64,000 bases of DNA from Roseitalea sp. (GCA_017642895.1 JAEPON010000004.1:286866-350865), one strand, 5' to 3'. Positions 8,977-17,600 are shown, numbered from the stretch's first letter. Notes: generated by a model not told the origin, from the sequence alone. Program-made: numbers and translations.

Positions 8977-9762
8977 ATGGAAGAACAATTCAGCGATACC
9001 GACCTGATGGCCTATGCCGATGGGGAACTCGATGCCGATATGCGGGCCGAGATCGCCCGCGCCATCGAGCAGGATGAAGCGCTTGCGGCGCGCCTTGCCA
9101 TGTTCACGCGAACACGGCAGTCGGCGTCAGAAGCGTTGGAACCCCTGCTGGAAGCACCGGTGCCGGACGCGCTCGCCAACAGCATTGCGCAAATGGTCGA
9201 GCGTCATGAGACGGCGGCGTCATCCGCCACAGAAAGGGCGGGGGATGGCGTGGACAATGTGGTGGCCTTTGATCGCCGACCGCAAAGGGCCAGGGCGCCG
9301 CGCTTCGATCTGGCTCTGGCGGCGTCGGTCGCATTGGTCGCCGGCGGCGTGATCGGCTATCTGGCATCGCAATGGGAGGGTGCTTCGGCACCATCGGGCA
9401 TCGTCACCGCCGATCTGGACAATCCCGGACTTCCCGCTGCGCTGCGCACCGTGCCGTCCGGTGAGGAAACCAGTCTTTCGGGCGGGGACCGGTTCCGCGC
9501 CATTGCCTCGTTCCGCGATGAAGCAGGCCATGTCTGCCGGGAGTTCGAACTTGACGGTGCCGATGCGTCCACCCTTGTCTCGGTGGCCTGCCAGACAGGT
9601 GGGCAATGGCGCGTGCAGTTCACGGTGGCTGCTGCGGGCGCCGATGACGGCTATGCGCCGGCATCGTCTCTTGAAGCGCTCGATGCCTATCTTGCGGCCA
9701 TCGGGGCGGGCGAACCGCTGTCCGCCGATGACGAGCGCGAAACGTTGAACCGGTTGCCCTGA
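8977..9762 (+). CDS. membrane anti-sigma factor
   Basis: A 261-residue protein encoded directly after the sigma gene. The cytoplasmic N-terminus begins DTDLMAYADGELDADMRAEI, the usual opening of anti-sigma factors, with helices that would clasp the sigma factor. A single membrane helix follows (LALAASVALVAGGVIGYLAS, about 111-130), then a periplasmic domain of about 130 residues. The zinc-binding HX3CX2C motif of ZAS anti-sigma factors is absent; two Cys occur only in the periplasmic part (HVCREF, VACQTG), where they could form a disulphide. Release probably depends on a periplasmic signal. The neighbouring secreted protease could cleave it or be its output; the sequence does not decide. Confidence 0.85.
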   Translation: MEEQFSDTDLMAYADGELDADMRAEIARAIEQDEALAARLAMFTRTRQSASEALEPLLEAPVPDALANSIAQMVERHETAASSATERAGDGVDNVVAFDRRPQRARAPRFDLALAASVALVAGGVIGYLASQWEGASAPSGIVTADLDNPGLPAALRTVPSGEETSLSGGDRFRAIASFRDEAGHVCREFELDGADASTLVSVACQTGGQWRVQFTVAAAGADDGYAPASSLEALDAYLAAIGAGEPLSADDERETLNRLP

Positions 9763-9888
9763 GCCGGCGCCGGCATGCCGCAGTCCACTAGGCATTTTCA
9801 AGCTGCCCCGGAAGCGTTCCGGTCCGGAGCGCTGCGGCGTTGCGTCCAGGCCTCTCAGTCCATCTGATCGAAAAAATGCACAGCGCCG

Positions 9889-9914
9889 GGAATAGCCGCC
9901 CGGCCCGTCCGTTT
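9889..9914 (+). promoter_or_regulatory. putative ECF-type promoter for the P-loop/hydroxylase/ABC operon
   Basis: GGAAT (9889-9893), a 16-base spacer and CGTTTT (9910 onward) lie 45 bases before the ATG at 9959. The spacing and both boxes equal those before the protease, which suggests that the same ECF (or a general-stress EcfG) sigma drives both. Confidence 0.6.
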
Positions 9915-9958
9915 TCCTGACGTGGTTTCGCACTGAAACCGAAATGCAGGAGACTGAT

Positions 9959-11056
9959 ATGGACAAGCCAATTGCCCTAAAACCGCATGCGTCTGTTGTG
10001 GCAGGCACCATGGCCGCGCTTTCGACCGCGCACTGGACTTTCACAACGCGCCGCGTCGACCGCAACGACGTTGCGGGACTGTCACGCGGTTTTGCGACCG
10101 CGCGGACCGGCGACCTGGTGCTGTGCGAGGTCACCGAGATCAATCAGCATCGCCGGCTGCAACTGACGACCAAGCGCTACAAGAAAAGCTATGTTGGCGA
10201 TCTGTTCGTTGCCTGCATCGGCGATCGGTACGCGCCCGACCAGTATCAGGGGCGCGCCGAGATCACGGCTGGATGCGGCCACCTGCTGGCCGGCGGCGGC
10301 GTGGTCGGCACGGTCGAACATGCCCATGAGCGGATGGCGCCTCCGACGCAAGTGCGCCCGCTGGGCCTTCTGATCGATGCCGGGGGGCGCGCCATCAACA
10401 TTTCCCGTTACGGTGTGAAACGGCAGCCGATCCCGTCCGACATTACGGTGATCGGCGTCTTCGGGGCATCGATGAATGCCGGCAAGACGACAGCCGCGGT
10501 GAGCCTCGCCCACGGTCTGTCTCGGGTCGGATACAATGTGGCCGGCGCCAAGATCACCGGCACCGGATCGTTCGGCGATTTCGTGGCCTTCGAGGATGCC
10601 GGGCTTGCCACGTTCGATTTCACCGATGCCGGCCTGGCATCGACTTACCGGGTGCCGCTGGCGCGTATCGAAGACGGATTTGAAACCCTTGTCGGCCACG
10701 CGGTGGCCGGCGGCGCGCAGATCGTCGTCGCCGAGATCGCCGATGGCGTGTTCCAGAAGGAAACCGCGGCCATCCTGCGGGACTCCCGCATCAAGGATCG
10801 CATGGACGGCATCCTTTTTGCGGCACCCGACGCGCTGGGTTCGGTCGGTGGCGTGACGGTGCTCGATGGCTATGGGCTGCGGCCCTTTGCCGTCTCCGGC
10901 ATGGTCACGCGGTCGCCGCTCGCCGTGCGGGAGGCAATGGCCGAAACCGGCGTGCCGCACTTGACCCGCGAGCAATTGAGCGATCCGGCATCGATCACAG
11001 ATCGGGTCCGCCCCTTACTGCGGAGCCCACACGCGGAGCGACGCGTGGCCGCGTGA
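9959..11056 (+). CDS. uncharacterised P-loop NTPase, MobB/DUF1611-like
   Basis: A 365-residue soluble protein. The ATG at 9959 has AGGAG upstream; an in-frame ATG at 9944 overlaps that site. The N-terminal 155 residues form a separate beta-rich domain I do not recognise (QLTTKRYKKSYVGD, GRAEITAGCGHLLAGGG, PLGLLIDAGGRAINIS). A P-loop follows: IGVFGASMNAGKTT, with Lys176, then AGAKITGTG and an acidic pair in IVVAEIADG. The fold order recalls MobB/dethiobiotin-synthetase or DUF1611 proteins, which handle small molecules with ATP or GTP. It opens an operon with an aspartyl beta-hydroxylase-like oxygenase, a hydrolase and an ABC exporter, so it may activate or modify the exported compound. Biochemical function is unknown. 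Confidence 0.75.
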   Translation: MDKPIALKPHASVVAGTMAALSTAHWTFTTRRVDRNDVAGLSRGFATARTGDLVLCEVTEINQHRRLQLTTKRYKKSYVGDLFVACIGDRYAPDQYQGRAEITAGCGHLLAGGGVVGTVEHAHERMAPPTQVRPLGLLIDAGGRAINISRYGVKRQPIPSDITVIGVFGASMNAGKTTAAVSLAHGLSRVGYNVAGAKITGTGSFGDFVAFEDAGLATFDFTDAGLASTYRVPLARIEDGFETLVGHAVAGGAQIVVAEIADGVFQKETAAILRDSRIKDRMDGILFAAPDALGSVGGVTVLDGYGLRPFAVSGMVTRSPLAVREAMAETGVPHLTREQLSDPASITDRVRPLLRSPHAERRVAA

Positions 11057-11260
11057 TCGCCCGTGCGCTGGTGACGGATGGGGCGCGGAAATTCGGACCC
11101 TGACGGAATAACCGGTCAGGCGATCCGTTATCCCACCAGACCCCGGAAACGGTCGGCCGATGAGGCGCCGACCGCATCCGACCAGGCGCATCGCGGCGGG
11201 CCGTCGCGCGGCCGCAAGACCACAAGACCAACCCCGAAGCCCCACCGAGAGGATGAAATC

Positions 11261-11833
11261 ATGCAGTACTTCAATCGTCTTAAATCCGAAGTCGACCCCA
11301 GGCCCTTTCTCGACGAGATCGAGGACGTCAATGATGCCTGGGCGCAAGCGACCGGCCGCCAGGACAAGATCAAGGTCCAGCGCGAGGCGCTGGCAATCCC
11401 GCTGCGCGGCCTGCGCAAGTCCGCCATCGGCGACCGCAAGCGTCGCGACGTCCATGAAAGCCGCTGGACCACCGGCTCGGCCCGCTTCGTGCTGGCGCGC
11501 CGGTTTCTGGAAGACTTCGCGGTCGAACAGGACGCCATTCTGGGCCGCGCCAAGATCGTCTGCCTGCCGGCGGGCAAGCGCGTTTATCCGCACATCGATC
11601 GCGGTGAATATTATCGCGTGCGCAATCGCTATCACTTCGTCCTGAGATCGGCGGACGGTTCTTGGCTGAAGGCCGGTGACGAAGAGGTGCGCATGCGCGA
11701 GGGCGAATTGTGGTGGTTCGACAATGACCAGATGCACGAAGCCCACAATGATGGTGATCAGGACCGCATTCACATGATCTTCGACATGCTGCCCGGCCAT
11801 CGCGCCGAGGAAGTGTTCGGCGTCGCTGCCTGA
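11261..11833 (+). CDS. aspartyl/asparaginyl beta-hydroxylase-like Fe(II)/2-oxoglutarate oxygenase
   Basis: A 190-residue protein from the ATG at 11261 with GAGAGGATG just upstream; the frame is open upstream to 11078 but that stretch is Arg/Pro-rich and has no start signal. It matches the Asp/Asn beta-hydroxylase fold: iron ligands probably His111 (PHIDRGEYYRV) and His159 or His162 (NDQMHEAHN), with Arg169 (DRIHMIFD) placed to bind 2-oxoglutarate. Bacterial members hydroxylate free or carrier-bound Asp/Asn or peptide side chains, for example in siderophore or lipopeptide assembly. No peptide synthetase or clear precursor peptide lies nearby, so the substrate is open. It lies 204 bases after the P-loop gene and 22 before the hydrolase gene. 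Confidence 0.85.
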   Translation: MQYFNRLKSEVDPRPFLDEIEDVNDAWAQATGRQDKIKVQREALAIPLRGLRKSAIGDRKRRDVHESRWTTGSARFVLARRFLEDFAVEQDAILGRAKIVCLPAGKRVYPHIDRGEYYRVRNRYHFVLRSADGSWLKAGDEEVRMREGELWWFDNDQMHEAHNDGDQDRIHMIFDMLPGHRAEEVFGVAA

Positions 11834-11855
11834 ACCAGACAGAAGGACGACAGCC

Positions 11856-12770
11856 ATGGCTTTTGCAACAGCGCATTCAACCATGCCCGACGAAGCGGAA
11901 ATGGAGGTCGTGTTCCGGCCAGCCGGCGCGGCCGGGGGTCTTGCATGCTGGCTGGCCTTGCCCGGGCGCATGGCCGTCGATCAGGCGCCGCTGGTGGCGG
12001 TGCATGGCATACGCCGCAACGCACGCCAGCAGGCCGAACTGTTGGCCCGGCGCGCCAGCGCTCTGGGCCGCCCGGTGATCGCGCCCCTGTTCGACCGGGA
12101 GACGTGGCCGCGTTATCAGCAGGCGGTCCGGCGCGGCCGGGCCGACCTGGCGCTGATCGCCTTGATGAAGGCGCTCAAAAAGGAAGGTGTCCGGCAGACC
12201 ACACGGTTCGAGCTGGCGGGCTTTTCCGGCGGAGCGCAGTTTGCCCACCGCTTTGCGATGATGCACCCTGAGATGGTCACGCGGCTGACGGTGGCCTCGG
12301 CGGGCTGGTACACATTTCCCGACGCGGCGCGCTTTCCATACGGCCTTTCTTGTCGCAACGCGCCGCCCGACCCTTGGTCGGCGGTGACGGACGACACGAT
12401 CGGCCGCTTCCTGACGATCCCCGTCCAGGTTTGCGTGGGTGCGGACGACACACTTCGCGACGCCGGTCTGCGCAGCGGCGAGACGATCGATGCGCAGCAG
12501 GGCGCAAACCGGCTGATCCGGGGCATTCGCTGGACCAAGGCGTTGCGGCAGGCGACCCAGGCACGTGGCCTGCCGCCGCGCGCCTCTTTCATTGCCCTGT
12601 CCGCCTGCGGCCACGATTTCCGGCAGTGTGTCCTGCGGGGCGGGCTGGACCGGATCATTTTTCCGGACAATGACCGCAAAAGCCCCGTCATTGGCGGCTG
12701 CGGCCGGGATTGTTCGGCTTGCGATCGCCCCTGCAAAGCCGGGATGCGATTGTTGAGGCCGATGCCATGA
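11856..12770 (+). CDS. alpha/beta-hydrolase with C-terminal CX3CX2CX3C tail
   Basis: A 304-residue protein. The hydrolase core shows PLVAVHGI (oxyanion region), nucleophile Ser124 in AGFSGGAQFAHR and a late catalytic His probably in ALSACGHDF. The last 25 residues carry Cys282, Cys286, Cys289 and Cys293 (GGCGRDCSACDRPCKAG). This spacing, CX3CX2CX3C, is what one expects for an Fe-S cluster or zinc site and is not part of normal alpha/beta-hydrolases. It could hydrolyse an ester or amide in the product made by the operon. The stop overlaps the ABC transporter start (ATGA), so the two proteins are made together. The reaction is unknown. Confidence 0.82.
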   Translation: MAFATAHSTMPDEAEMEVVFRPAGAAGGLACWLALPGRMAVDQAPLVAVHGIRRNARQQAELLARRASALGRPVIAPLFDRETWPRYQQAVRRGRADLALIALMKALKKEGVRQTTRFELAGFSGGAQFAHRFAMMHPEMVTRLTVASAGWYTFPDAARFPYGLSCRNAPPDPWSAVTDDTIGRFLTIPVQVCVGADDTLRDAGLRSGETIDAQQGANRLIRGIRWTKALRQATQARGLPPRASFIALSACGHDFRQCVLRGGLDRIIFPDNDRKSPVIGGCGRDCSACDRPCKAGMRLLRPMP

Positions 12771-14443
12771 GCGCGATGCCGAAACTGTTCGACGGCGGAC
12801 GCAGCCGCGGGATCGTCGCGATCATCGCGCTGGCGCTCGGCCAGGCCGTTTCGACCGGCATTGCCGCCTTTGCCACGCGCGATGTCTTTGCCGCCTTTCG
12901 CGACAATGCGTCGGGCTTGCCAATCCTGGCGCTGACGCTGGTCGCCGGCTCCGGGCTGGCGATCGCTGCCATGCGCTATCGGGAACGCGTCATCGCCGAG
13001 CGCGTTGGCCAGGGCTATGTGGCTGCCTTGCGCGTCAGGCTGTTTCAGCATCTGGCGCAGGTGTCGGCGCGCGATATCGCGCATCGCCGCAGCGGCGCGC
13101 TGTCACTGCGGTTTGTCGGTGATCTGTCGGCCGTGCGCAACTGGGTGAGCCTGGGGCTCACACGGTTGATTTCATCGCTGATCGTGTTGCCCGTGGCGAC
13201 AATCGCCCTGTTCCTGCTCAACCCGCATCTGGGGGTCGCCGCGGCGGTGCCTATTGCCACCGGCATGGCAGCCATGGCGCTGGCGGGTCCGCGCCTCGGC
13301 CCGGCCCACAAGAAGCTGCGCAGCCGCCGCGCCCGGCTTGCCGCTGACATGAGCGAGCGGGTTCCCCATGCGCCCGAACTGCGCCTTCTGGGCCGCGTCA
13401 AGACCGAAACCCGTCTGATCATCAAGCGCACCGAAAACCTGATCGATGCGGCTCTTGAGCGCGCGCGCGGCGCGGCGCTGTTGCGTGCCATTCCCGATGC
13501 CGTGTCCGGCGTTGCGGCGGCGATGGTCTTTGTCGCGGCGCTCGCCAGCGGTGCTGCCGCCGCCGAGGCGGCTGGCGCACTGGCCGCTGTCGGACTGATG
13601 ATCCAGCCGCTGCGCGATCTGGCCGGGGTCTGGGACCGGCACCGCGCCTGGAAGGTGGCGCGCGACAAATGCGAAAAGCTGCTGTCGGTGCCCAAACTTG
13701 CCGGCGGCGACGATGGCGATGACGCCGAATTGGACAATGTGCCGCAAAGCCTTTCCTTCGACGGCGCGGGCGCGGGTTGCCTGTCCTCGGTCGATGTCGT
13801 GGCCGAGCCGGGCCGCAAGATCGCGATCGTTGGGCCGAACGGCGCCGGCAAATCGACGCTTTTGAGCCTTGCGGCCGGCCTTGAAAGCCCCGAAAGGGGC
13901 GAGGTTCTGCTCGGCGATCGCAGGACCGTCGAGCTTTCGACCTCCGAGCGACGGCGGCTGATCGCCTATGTCGGCACTCGTTCGCCCATCCTCGCCGGAT
14001 CGTTGCGCCGTGCGCTGACCATGGGCGTCGATGGCGCGCTTGACGATGAGACCATTGCGCACTGTGCGGAACGGTTCGGGCTTGGCCCGGTGATCAAGCG
14101 GTTGGGCGGCCTATCGGGCAAGGTGTCCGAAGCAGGCCGCAACCTGTCGGCCGGCGAAATCCGGCGCGTTCTGCTGACCCGGGCGGCGTTGTCGGGCTCT
14201 AGCCTGTTGCTGCTCGACGAGCCAGACGATGCGCTTGATCAGGAGGGCCCGGCCCTTGTCGAACGGCTGGTGGACGAGACGCCGGCGACCACGCTGATGA
14301 TCACGCACAACAGGGATCTCGCCGCGCGGATGGACGAAGTCTGGATCATCGATGATGGCGAACTGGTGGCCAAGGGGCCGCCGGACGCTGTCTTGCGCGC
14401 TTGCGGTGGCGCGAGCGCATCGGGGTGTGCGCGTGCCGTCTGA
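12767..14443 (+). CDS. fused ABC exporter (membrane plus ATPase half-transporter)
   Basis: A 558-residue protein starting at the ATG overlapping the hydrolase stop. The N-terminal 300 residues hold about six membrane helices of the type-IV (MsbA/CydC-like) exporter kind. The C-terminal ATPase has Walker A GPNGAGKST, signature LSAGEIRR, Walker B LLLLDEPDDALD with the catalytic Glu, and H-loop MITHNRD. The Q-loop is odd: YVGTRSPILAGSL has no Gln where YVPQ is usual. It probably works as a homodimer exporting the product made by the three genes upstream. The short loops between helices give no clue to substrate. Confidence 0.88.
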   Translation: MSAMPKLFDGGRSRGIVAIIALALGQAVSTGIAAFATRDVFAAFRDNASGLPILALTLVAGSGLAIAAMRYRERVIAERVGQGYVAALRVRLFQHLAQVSARDIAHRRSGALSLRFVGDLSAVRNWVSLGLTRLISSLIVLPVATIALFLLNPHLGVAAAVPIATGMAAMALAGPRLGPAHKKLRSRRARLAADMSERVPHAPELRLLGRVKTETRLIIKRTENLIDAALERARGAALLRAIPDAVSGVAAAMVFVAALASGAAAAEAAGALAAVGLMIQPLRDLAGVWDRHRAWKVARDKCEKLLSVPKLAGGDDGDDAELDNVPQSLSFDGAGAGCLSSVDVVAEPGRKIAIVGPNGAGKSTLLSLAAGLESPERGEVLLGDRRTVELSTSERRRLIAYVGTRSPILAGSLRRALTMGVDGALDDETIAHCAERFGLGPVIKRLGGLSGKVSEAGRNLSAGEIRRVLLTRAALSGSSLLLLDEPDDALDQEGPALVERLVDETPATTLMITHNRDLAARMDEVWIIDDGELVAKGPPDAVLRACGGASASGCARAV

Positions 14444-14543
14444 ACACTGGGCTGGACCGCGGCCTGGTTGGTTTGCATCCATGCTGCGGTGTGACGGAGC
14501 ACCGGCGTAACGTTTCGACCGTCGCCCGGGGCGGCCGATGGTG

Positions 14544-15437
14544 TTACCTGACCAGCCGTCGCGATACGCGCAGCGCGATATCGACAAACTGCTTGACGTG
14601 CACCGATTGGTCGTCAATGCGCGTGTTGACCGAAACGGCCGTCGTCGTTTCCGCATTCTCCAGTGTCACATAGCGGACGCCCTGACGCTCGGCAGCGCCC
14701 ACGGAAGCGGGCACGATGGCGGCGCCGGCCTCGATCGACACGAGCGAAATCGCTGTCTGGACATCCATCGCAAAAAGCCGCGATTTGGGCTCTTGTCCTT
14801 CGGCGCGAAAAAGATCGAGGACGTGGTCCGCAAAGCTCGGGCGCGGTTTTTCCGGGTAGAGGATCATGGTTTCGTCCACCAGATCGCACAGGCGCACATT
14901 GGTGGCCTGTGCCAGCCGGTGGGTGTCGGGCAATGCCAGCACAAGCGGCTCCTTGACCAACTGTCGCGACACGATCTCGGCGTCATCCAGACGGGGCCGG
15001 GCAATCGCCACATCGATCTCGCGCTTGATCAGAGCGGAGCGCAGACCGGCATTGTTCATCGGAAAAAGGCCGAGCGCGACGCCCGGATAGTGACGGCGGT
15101 AGGATTTGAGGATGTTTGGCATCACGCCGTAGGTCGACGATCCGACAAAGCCGATCCGCAGCCGTCCTTCCGCGCCCTGGCCGATTCTGCGCGCTTCAAG
15201 CTGAGCTTCCTCAAGGCGGAACAGGATTTCCTGCGCCCGTTCGAGAAGCTTCTCTCCGGCCTGCGTCAGCGTGACCTGACTGCGGCCGCGATTGAACAAA
15301 AGCACGCCGAGATCGTCTTCGACCTGTTTGATCTGCCGGCTCAGCGGCGGCTGGGCCATGCCGAGCCGTTCGGCGGCACGGCCGAAATGCAGTTCTTCGG
15401 CGACCGCGACGAAACATTCCAGCCAGCGGATTTTCAT
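14544..15437 (-). CDS. LysR-family regulator, CatR/BenM type
   Basis: A 297-residue LysR regulator. The winged helix is at the N-terminus (RWLECFVAVAEELHFGRAAE, then MAQPPLSRQIKQVEDDLG) and a two-lobed effector domain follows (about 90-290). The wing sequence is close to CatR/BenM regulators of catechol degradation, which respond to muconate. It lies 29 bases downstream of the cycloisomerase gene on the same strand, so here the regulator is at the end of the operon rather than divergent from it. It probably senses the ring-cleavage product and activates the operon. No clear T-N11-A site was found before the cycloisomerase. Confidence 0.88.
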   Translation of the reverse strand: MKIRWLECFVAVAEELHFGRAAERLGMAQPPLSRQIKQVEDDLGVLLFNRGRSQVTLTQAGEKLLERAQEILFRLEEAQLEARRIGQGAEGRLRIGFVGSSTYGVMPNILKSYRRHYPGVALGLFPMNNAGLRSALIKREIDVAIARPRLDDAEIVSRQLVKEPLVLALPDTHRLAQATNVRLCDLVDETMILYPEKPRPSFADHVLDLFRAEGQEPKSRLFAMDVQTAISLVSIEAGAAIVPASVGAAERQGVRYVTLENAETTTAVSVNTRIDDQSVHVKQFVDIALRVSRRLVR

Positions 15438-15466
15438 CCGGCGTTTCCCTGTTGGGCCAGTGTCGT

Positions 15467-16654
15467 CTAGATGGCAGAACCGCGCCAGGCACCATCTGCC
15501 ATGGAGAGGATATAACGCTCATCCACCTCTACGCCCAGACCCGGTCCGATTGGGCATTCAATGCGGAAATCGCGAAATGTCAGGCCGCTCGCGATCAGGT
15601 CGCGCGACAGGATCTTGGGGCCAAAGTGCTCTGTTCCCCAATGCAGGACGGGCAGGGTGGAGAACACGGCCAAATGCGCGGCCGCACCGATCCCGCTTTC
15701 GAGGAGACACCCGCCGTAGAGTTCCATTCCGTGCGCGGCGCCGACGCCGGCGGCACGCTTCATTTCCATCAAGCCGCCGCTTTTCACCAGTTTGAGCGAC
15801 AGCACGGTGCCCGCGCCGCGACAGCCGGCCGCGGCGACCTCGCTGGTGGCAAACGCACCTTCATCGATCATGACGGGAACGCGGCTGCGCGCCGTCACTC
15901 GAACGAGGTTCTGGCGATCCCGCGCCACAATGGGCTGTTCGATCAGCGCGATCCCAAGCTCCTCAAGCGCGGGAATCCACCGATTGCACTGCGCGACCGT
16001 CCAGCCCTGATTGATGTCGACAATGATCTGGCAATCGGGCAGCGCCTCGACCAGCCTGGTCAGGCGGGATACATCCGCATGCGGCTCGGCCAAGCCGATC
16101 TTCACCTTGAAACGCCTGTGTTCGCGTGCGGCGAGTTTTCCGCGCGCCTCTTCGATTTCCTGATCGACATCTCCCGATGCCAGCGCCCAGATCACTTCGA
16201 AACCGTCGTGGATCCGCCCGCCGAGCAACTGGGCGGCCGGCAGGCCCAATGATTTGCCCACGGCGTCGTAAAGCGCGCTTTCGACGGCGGCCTTGGCGGC
16301 CGTGTTCCGCGTCGCCGCCTTGCTCATGGCAAGGGCGAGCGCCTCGAACCGGTTGGCCGGACGGCCGATCAGGACCGGTGCCAGATAGGTGTCGATGCAC
16401 GCGCGGATGGATTCAGGGGATTCCTCGGCCCAGCGCGGTCCGCCCAGGGTCGATCCCTCCCCATAGCCAACGGCCCCATTGGCAAGGATCACCCGCACGA
16501 CAATGATGGTCTTGTGATGGATTTCGGTGTTGGACAGCTTGTGCGCGCGGATTGTGGGTGCATTGACCGAAAGGGTTTCCACCCGGGCGATCCGCAGCGC
16601 TTTCTCGTTCAAGCTCGGACGGTCTGGAACCTTGACGGCCTTCACGACATTCAT
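15467..16654 (-). CDS. catB: muconate cycloisomerase
   Basis: A 395-residue enolase-superfamily enzyme converting cis,cis-muconate to muconolactone in the catechol branch of the beta-ketoadipate pathway. The ATG at 16654 has GGAGC nine bases upstream. The N-terminus carries the family signature PTIRAHKLSN, then GYGEGSTLGGPRWAEESPES. The catalytic Lys pair is in RFKVKIG; the metal ligands are Asp in IIVDINQGW, Glu in ALIEQPI and Asp in VMIDEGAF; the acid lysine is in LSLKLVKSGG. Length is slightly over the usual 370-380. It is downstream of the intradiol dioxygenase gene. A chloromuconate cycloisomerase is a possible alternative, as HpaB-type monooxygenases often act on chlorophenols. Confidence 0.88.
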   Translation of the reverse strand: MNVVKAVKVPDRPSLNEKALRIARVETLSVNAPTIRAHKLSNTEIHHKTIIVVRVILANGAVGYGEGSTLGGPRWAEESPESIRACIDTYLAPVLIGRPANRFEALALAMSKAATRNTAAKAAVESALYDAVGKSLGLPAAQLLGGRIHDGFEVIWALASGDVDQEIEEARGKLAAREHRRFKVKIGLAEPHADVSRLTRLVEALPDCQIIVDINQGWTVAQCNRWIPALEELGIALIEQPIVARDRQNLVRVTARSRVPVMIDEGAFATSEVAAAGCRGAGTVLSLKLVKSGGLMEMKRAAGVGAAHGMELYGGCLLESGIGAAAHLAVFSTLPVLHWGTEHFGPKILSRDLIASGLTFRDFRIECPIGPGLGVEVDERYILSMADGAWRGSAI

Positions 16655-16727
16655 GATCGTGCTCCGGGTGGATGAGATGGGCTCGTCCGGGGAGGGCAGG
16701 ACCGTCCCCGAACGGCTTGCGGTCAGC

Positions 16728-17600
16728 TCATGCCGCGGCCAGGCGGGCTTCGGTTGCGGTTCCAAGGACGAAGTCGAAACGCAGGACCAGATCGGTATCA
16801 GCCCCCGGCGGTGCCTTTTCAAACTTGCCGATCAGGCTTTCCTTGACGGCGAAGACGGTGTCATTGTCCAGCCATTCGCTGTCCGCGTCATAGACCTGGG
16901 TGATGAGCGGGCGATAACCGGCCTTCTGCAAGATGAAGTGCAGGTGACCCGGCCGGTTGGGATGATGACCCATGAAGTGCAGGAGTTCGCCGGCCGTTTC
17001 ATCCTCCGGGATCGGGTAGGGCACCGGACGCAGGGCGATCAGGGCATAATGGCCGTTCTCGTCGGTTTCGAACCGGCCGCGGAGGTTGAAGTCCGGCTGG
17101 TCGGGGTCGTGGTTCTCGTAAAGGCCGTTGGGCGCATCTTCCCAAATGTCGAGCGTCGCACCGACAATGGGCTTGCCATCGACATCGCGAACATAGCCTT
17201 CGACATAGACGGTTTGCTGATCGTCGAACGCTTTCTGCACGGTCGAAGCGCCCTTCGGCAGAACCGGCGGGTTTTCGCGGTAAAAGGGTCCCAGGACGGT
17301 GGATTCGCTTTCATTGGAGGTGACCGGGTTCGAAATCATGTCGACCAGCACCTCCACACCCAATATGTCGCCCAAAAGGATGAATTCCTGCCGCTTTTCG
17401 TTGGTCAACTGGCCGGCGCGGGCAAGATAGTCGCACGCTGCGAGGAACTCGGCGTGGGTCAGGCCGACCTCCTTTACAAAGCCATGCAGGTGGGTGACGA
17501 GCGCGGTCATGATCTCGCGTTGGCGCTCGGTGATGTCCCCGAATTTGCCCAGCGAGCCGATGACTGCATCGGTGACATTGTCGATGGTGACGTTTCGCAT
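16728..17600 (-). CDS. intradiol ring-cleavage dioxygenase (catechol/hydroxyquinol 1,2-dioxygenase type)
   Basis: A 290-residue non-haem Fe(III) enzyme that opens a catechol-type ring between the two hydroxyls. The ATG at 17600 has GAAGGAGGAG upstream. A dioxygenase N-terminal helical domain (1-95) precedes the catalytic barrel. Iron ligands are visible as Tyr in GLYENHDPD, Tyr in PVPYPIP and two His in RPGHLHF. LGPFYRENPP and FNLRGRFETDENG are shared by catechol and hydroxyquinol dioxygenases. Length favours hydroxyquinol enzymes, while the adjacent muconate cycloisomerase favours catechol. It follows the flavin reductase gene by 131 bases, a gap that holds a GGTAT-N6-ATACC palindrome. Confidence 0.85.
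   Translation of the reverse strand: MRNVTIDNVTDAVIGSLGKFGDITERQREIMTALVTHLHGFVKEVGLTHAEFLAACDYLARAGQLTNEKRQEFILLGDILGVEVLVDMISNPVTSNESESTVLGPFYRENPPVLPKGASTVQKAFDDQQTVYVEGYVRDVDGKPIVGATLDIWEDAPNGLYENHDPDQPDFNLRGRFETDENGHYALIALRPVPYPIPEDETAGELLHFMGHHPNRPGHLHFILQKAGYRPLITQVYDADSEWLDNDTVFAVKESLIGKFEKAPPGADTDLVLRFDFVLGTATEARLAAA

Noticed and set aside
6660..10200. Shared hexapeptide TTKRYK in the 6429 secreted protein and the 9959 P-loop protein
   Set aside because: The similarity does not extend beyond six to seven residues and is probably chance.
11078..11260. In-frame 61-codon extension before the Asp beta-hydroxylase, considered as a precursor peptide or N-terminal domain
   Set aside because: It is Arg/Pro-rich without a leader-like pattern, and a good ribosome site precedes the ATG at 11261.
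12734..12757. CX3CX2C motif read as a radical SAM enzyme
   Set aside because: The motif is at the extreme C-terminus of an alpha/beta-hydrolase; no radical SAM barrel is present.
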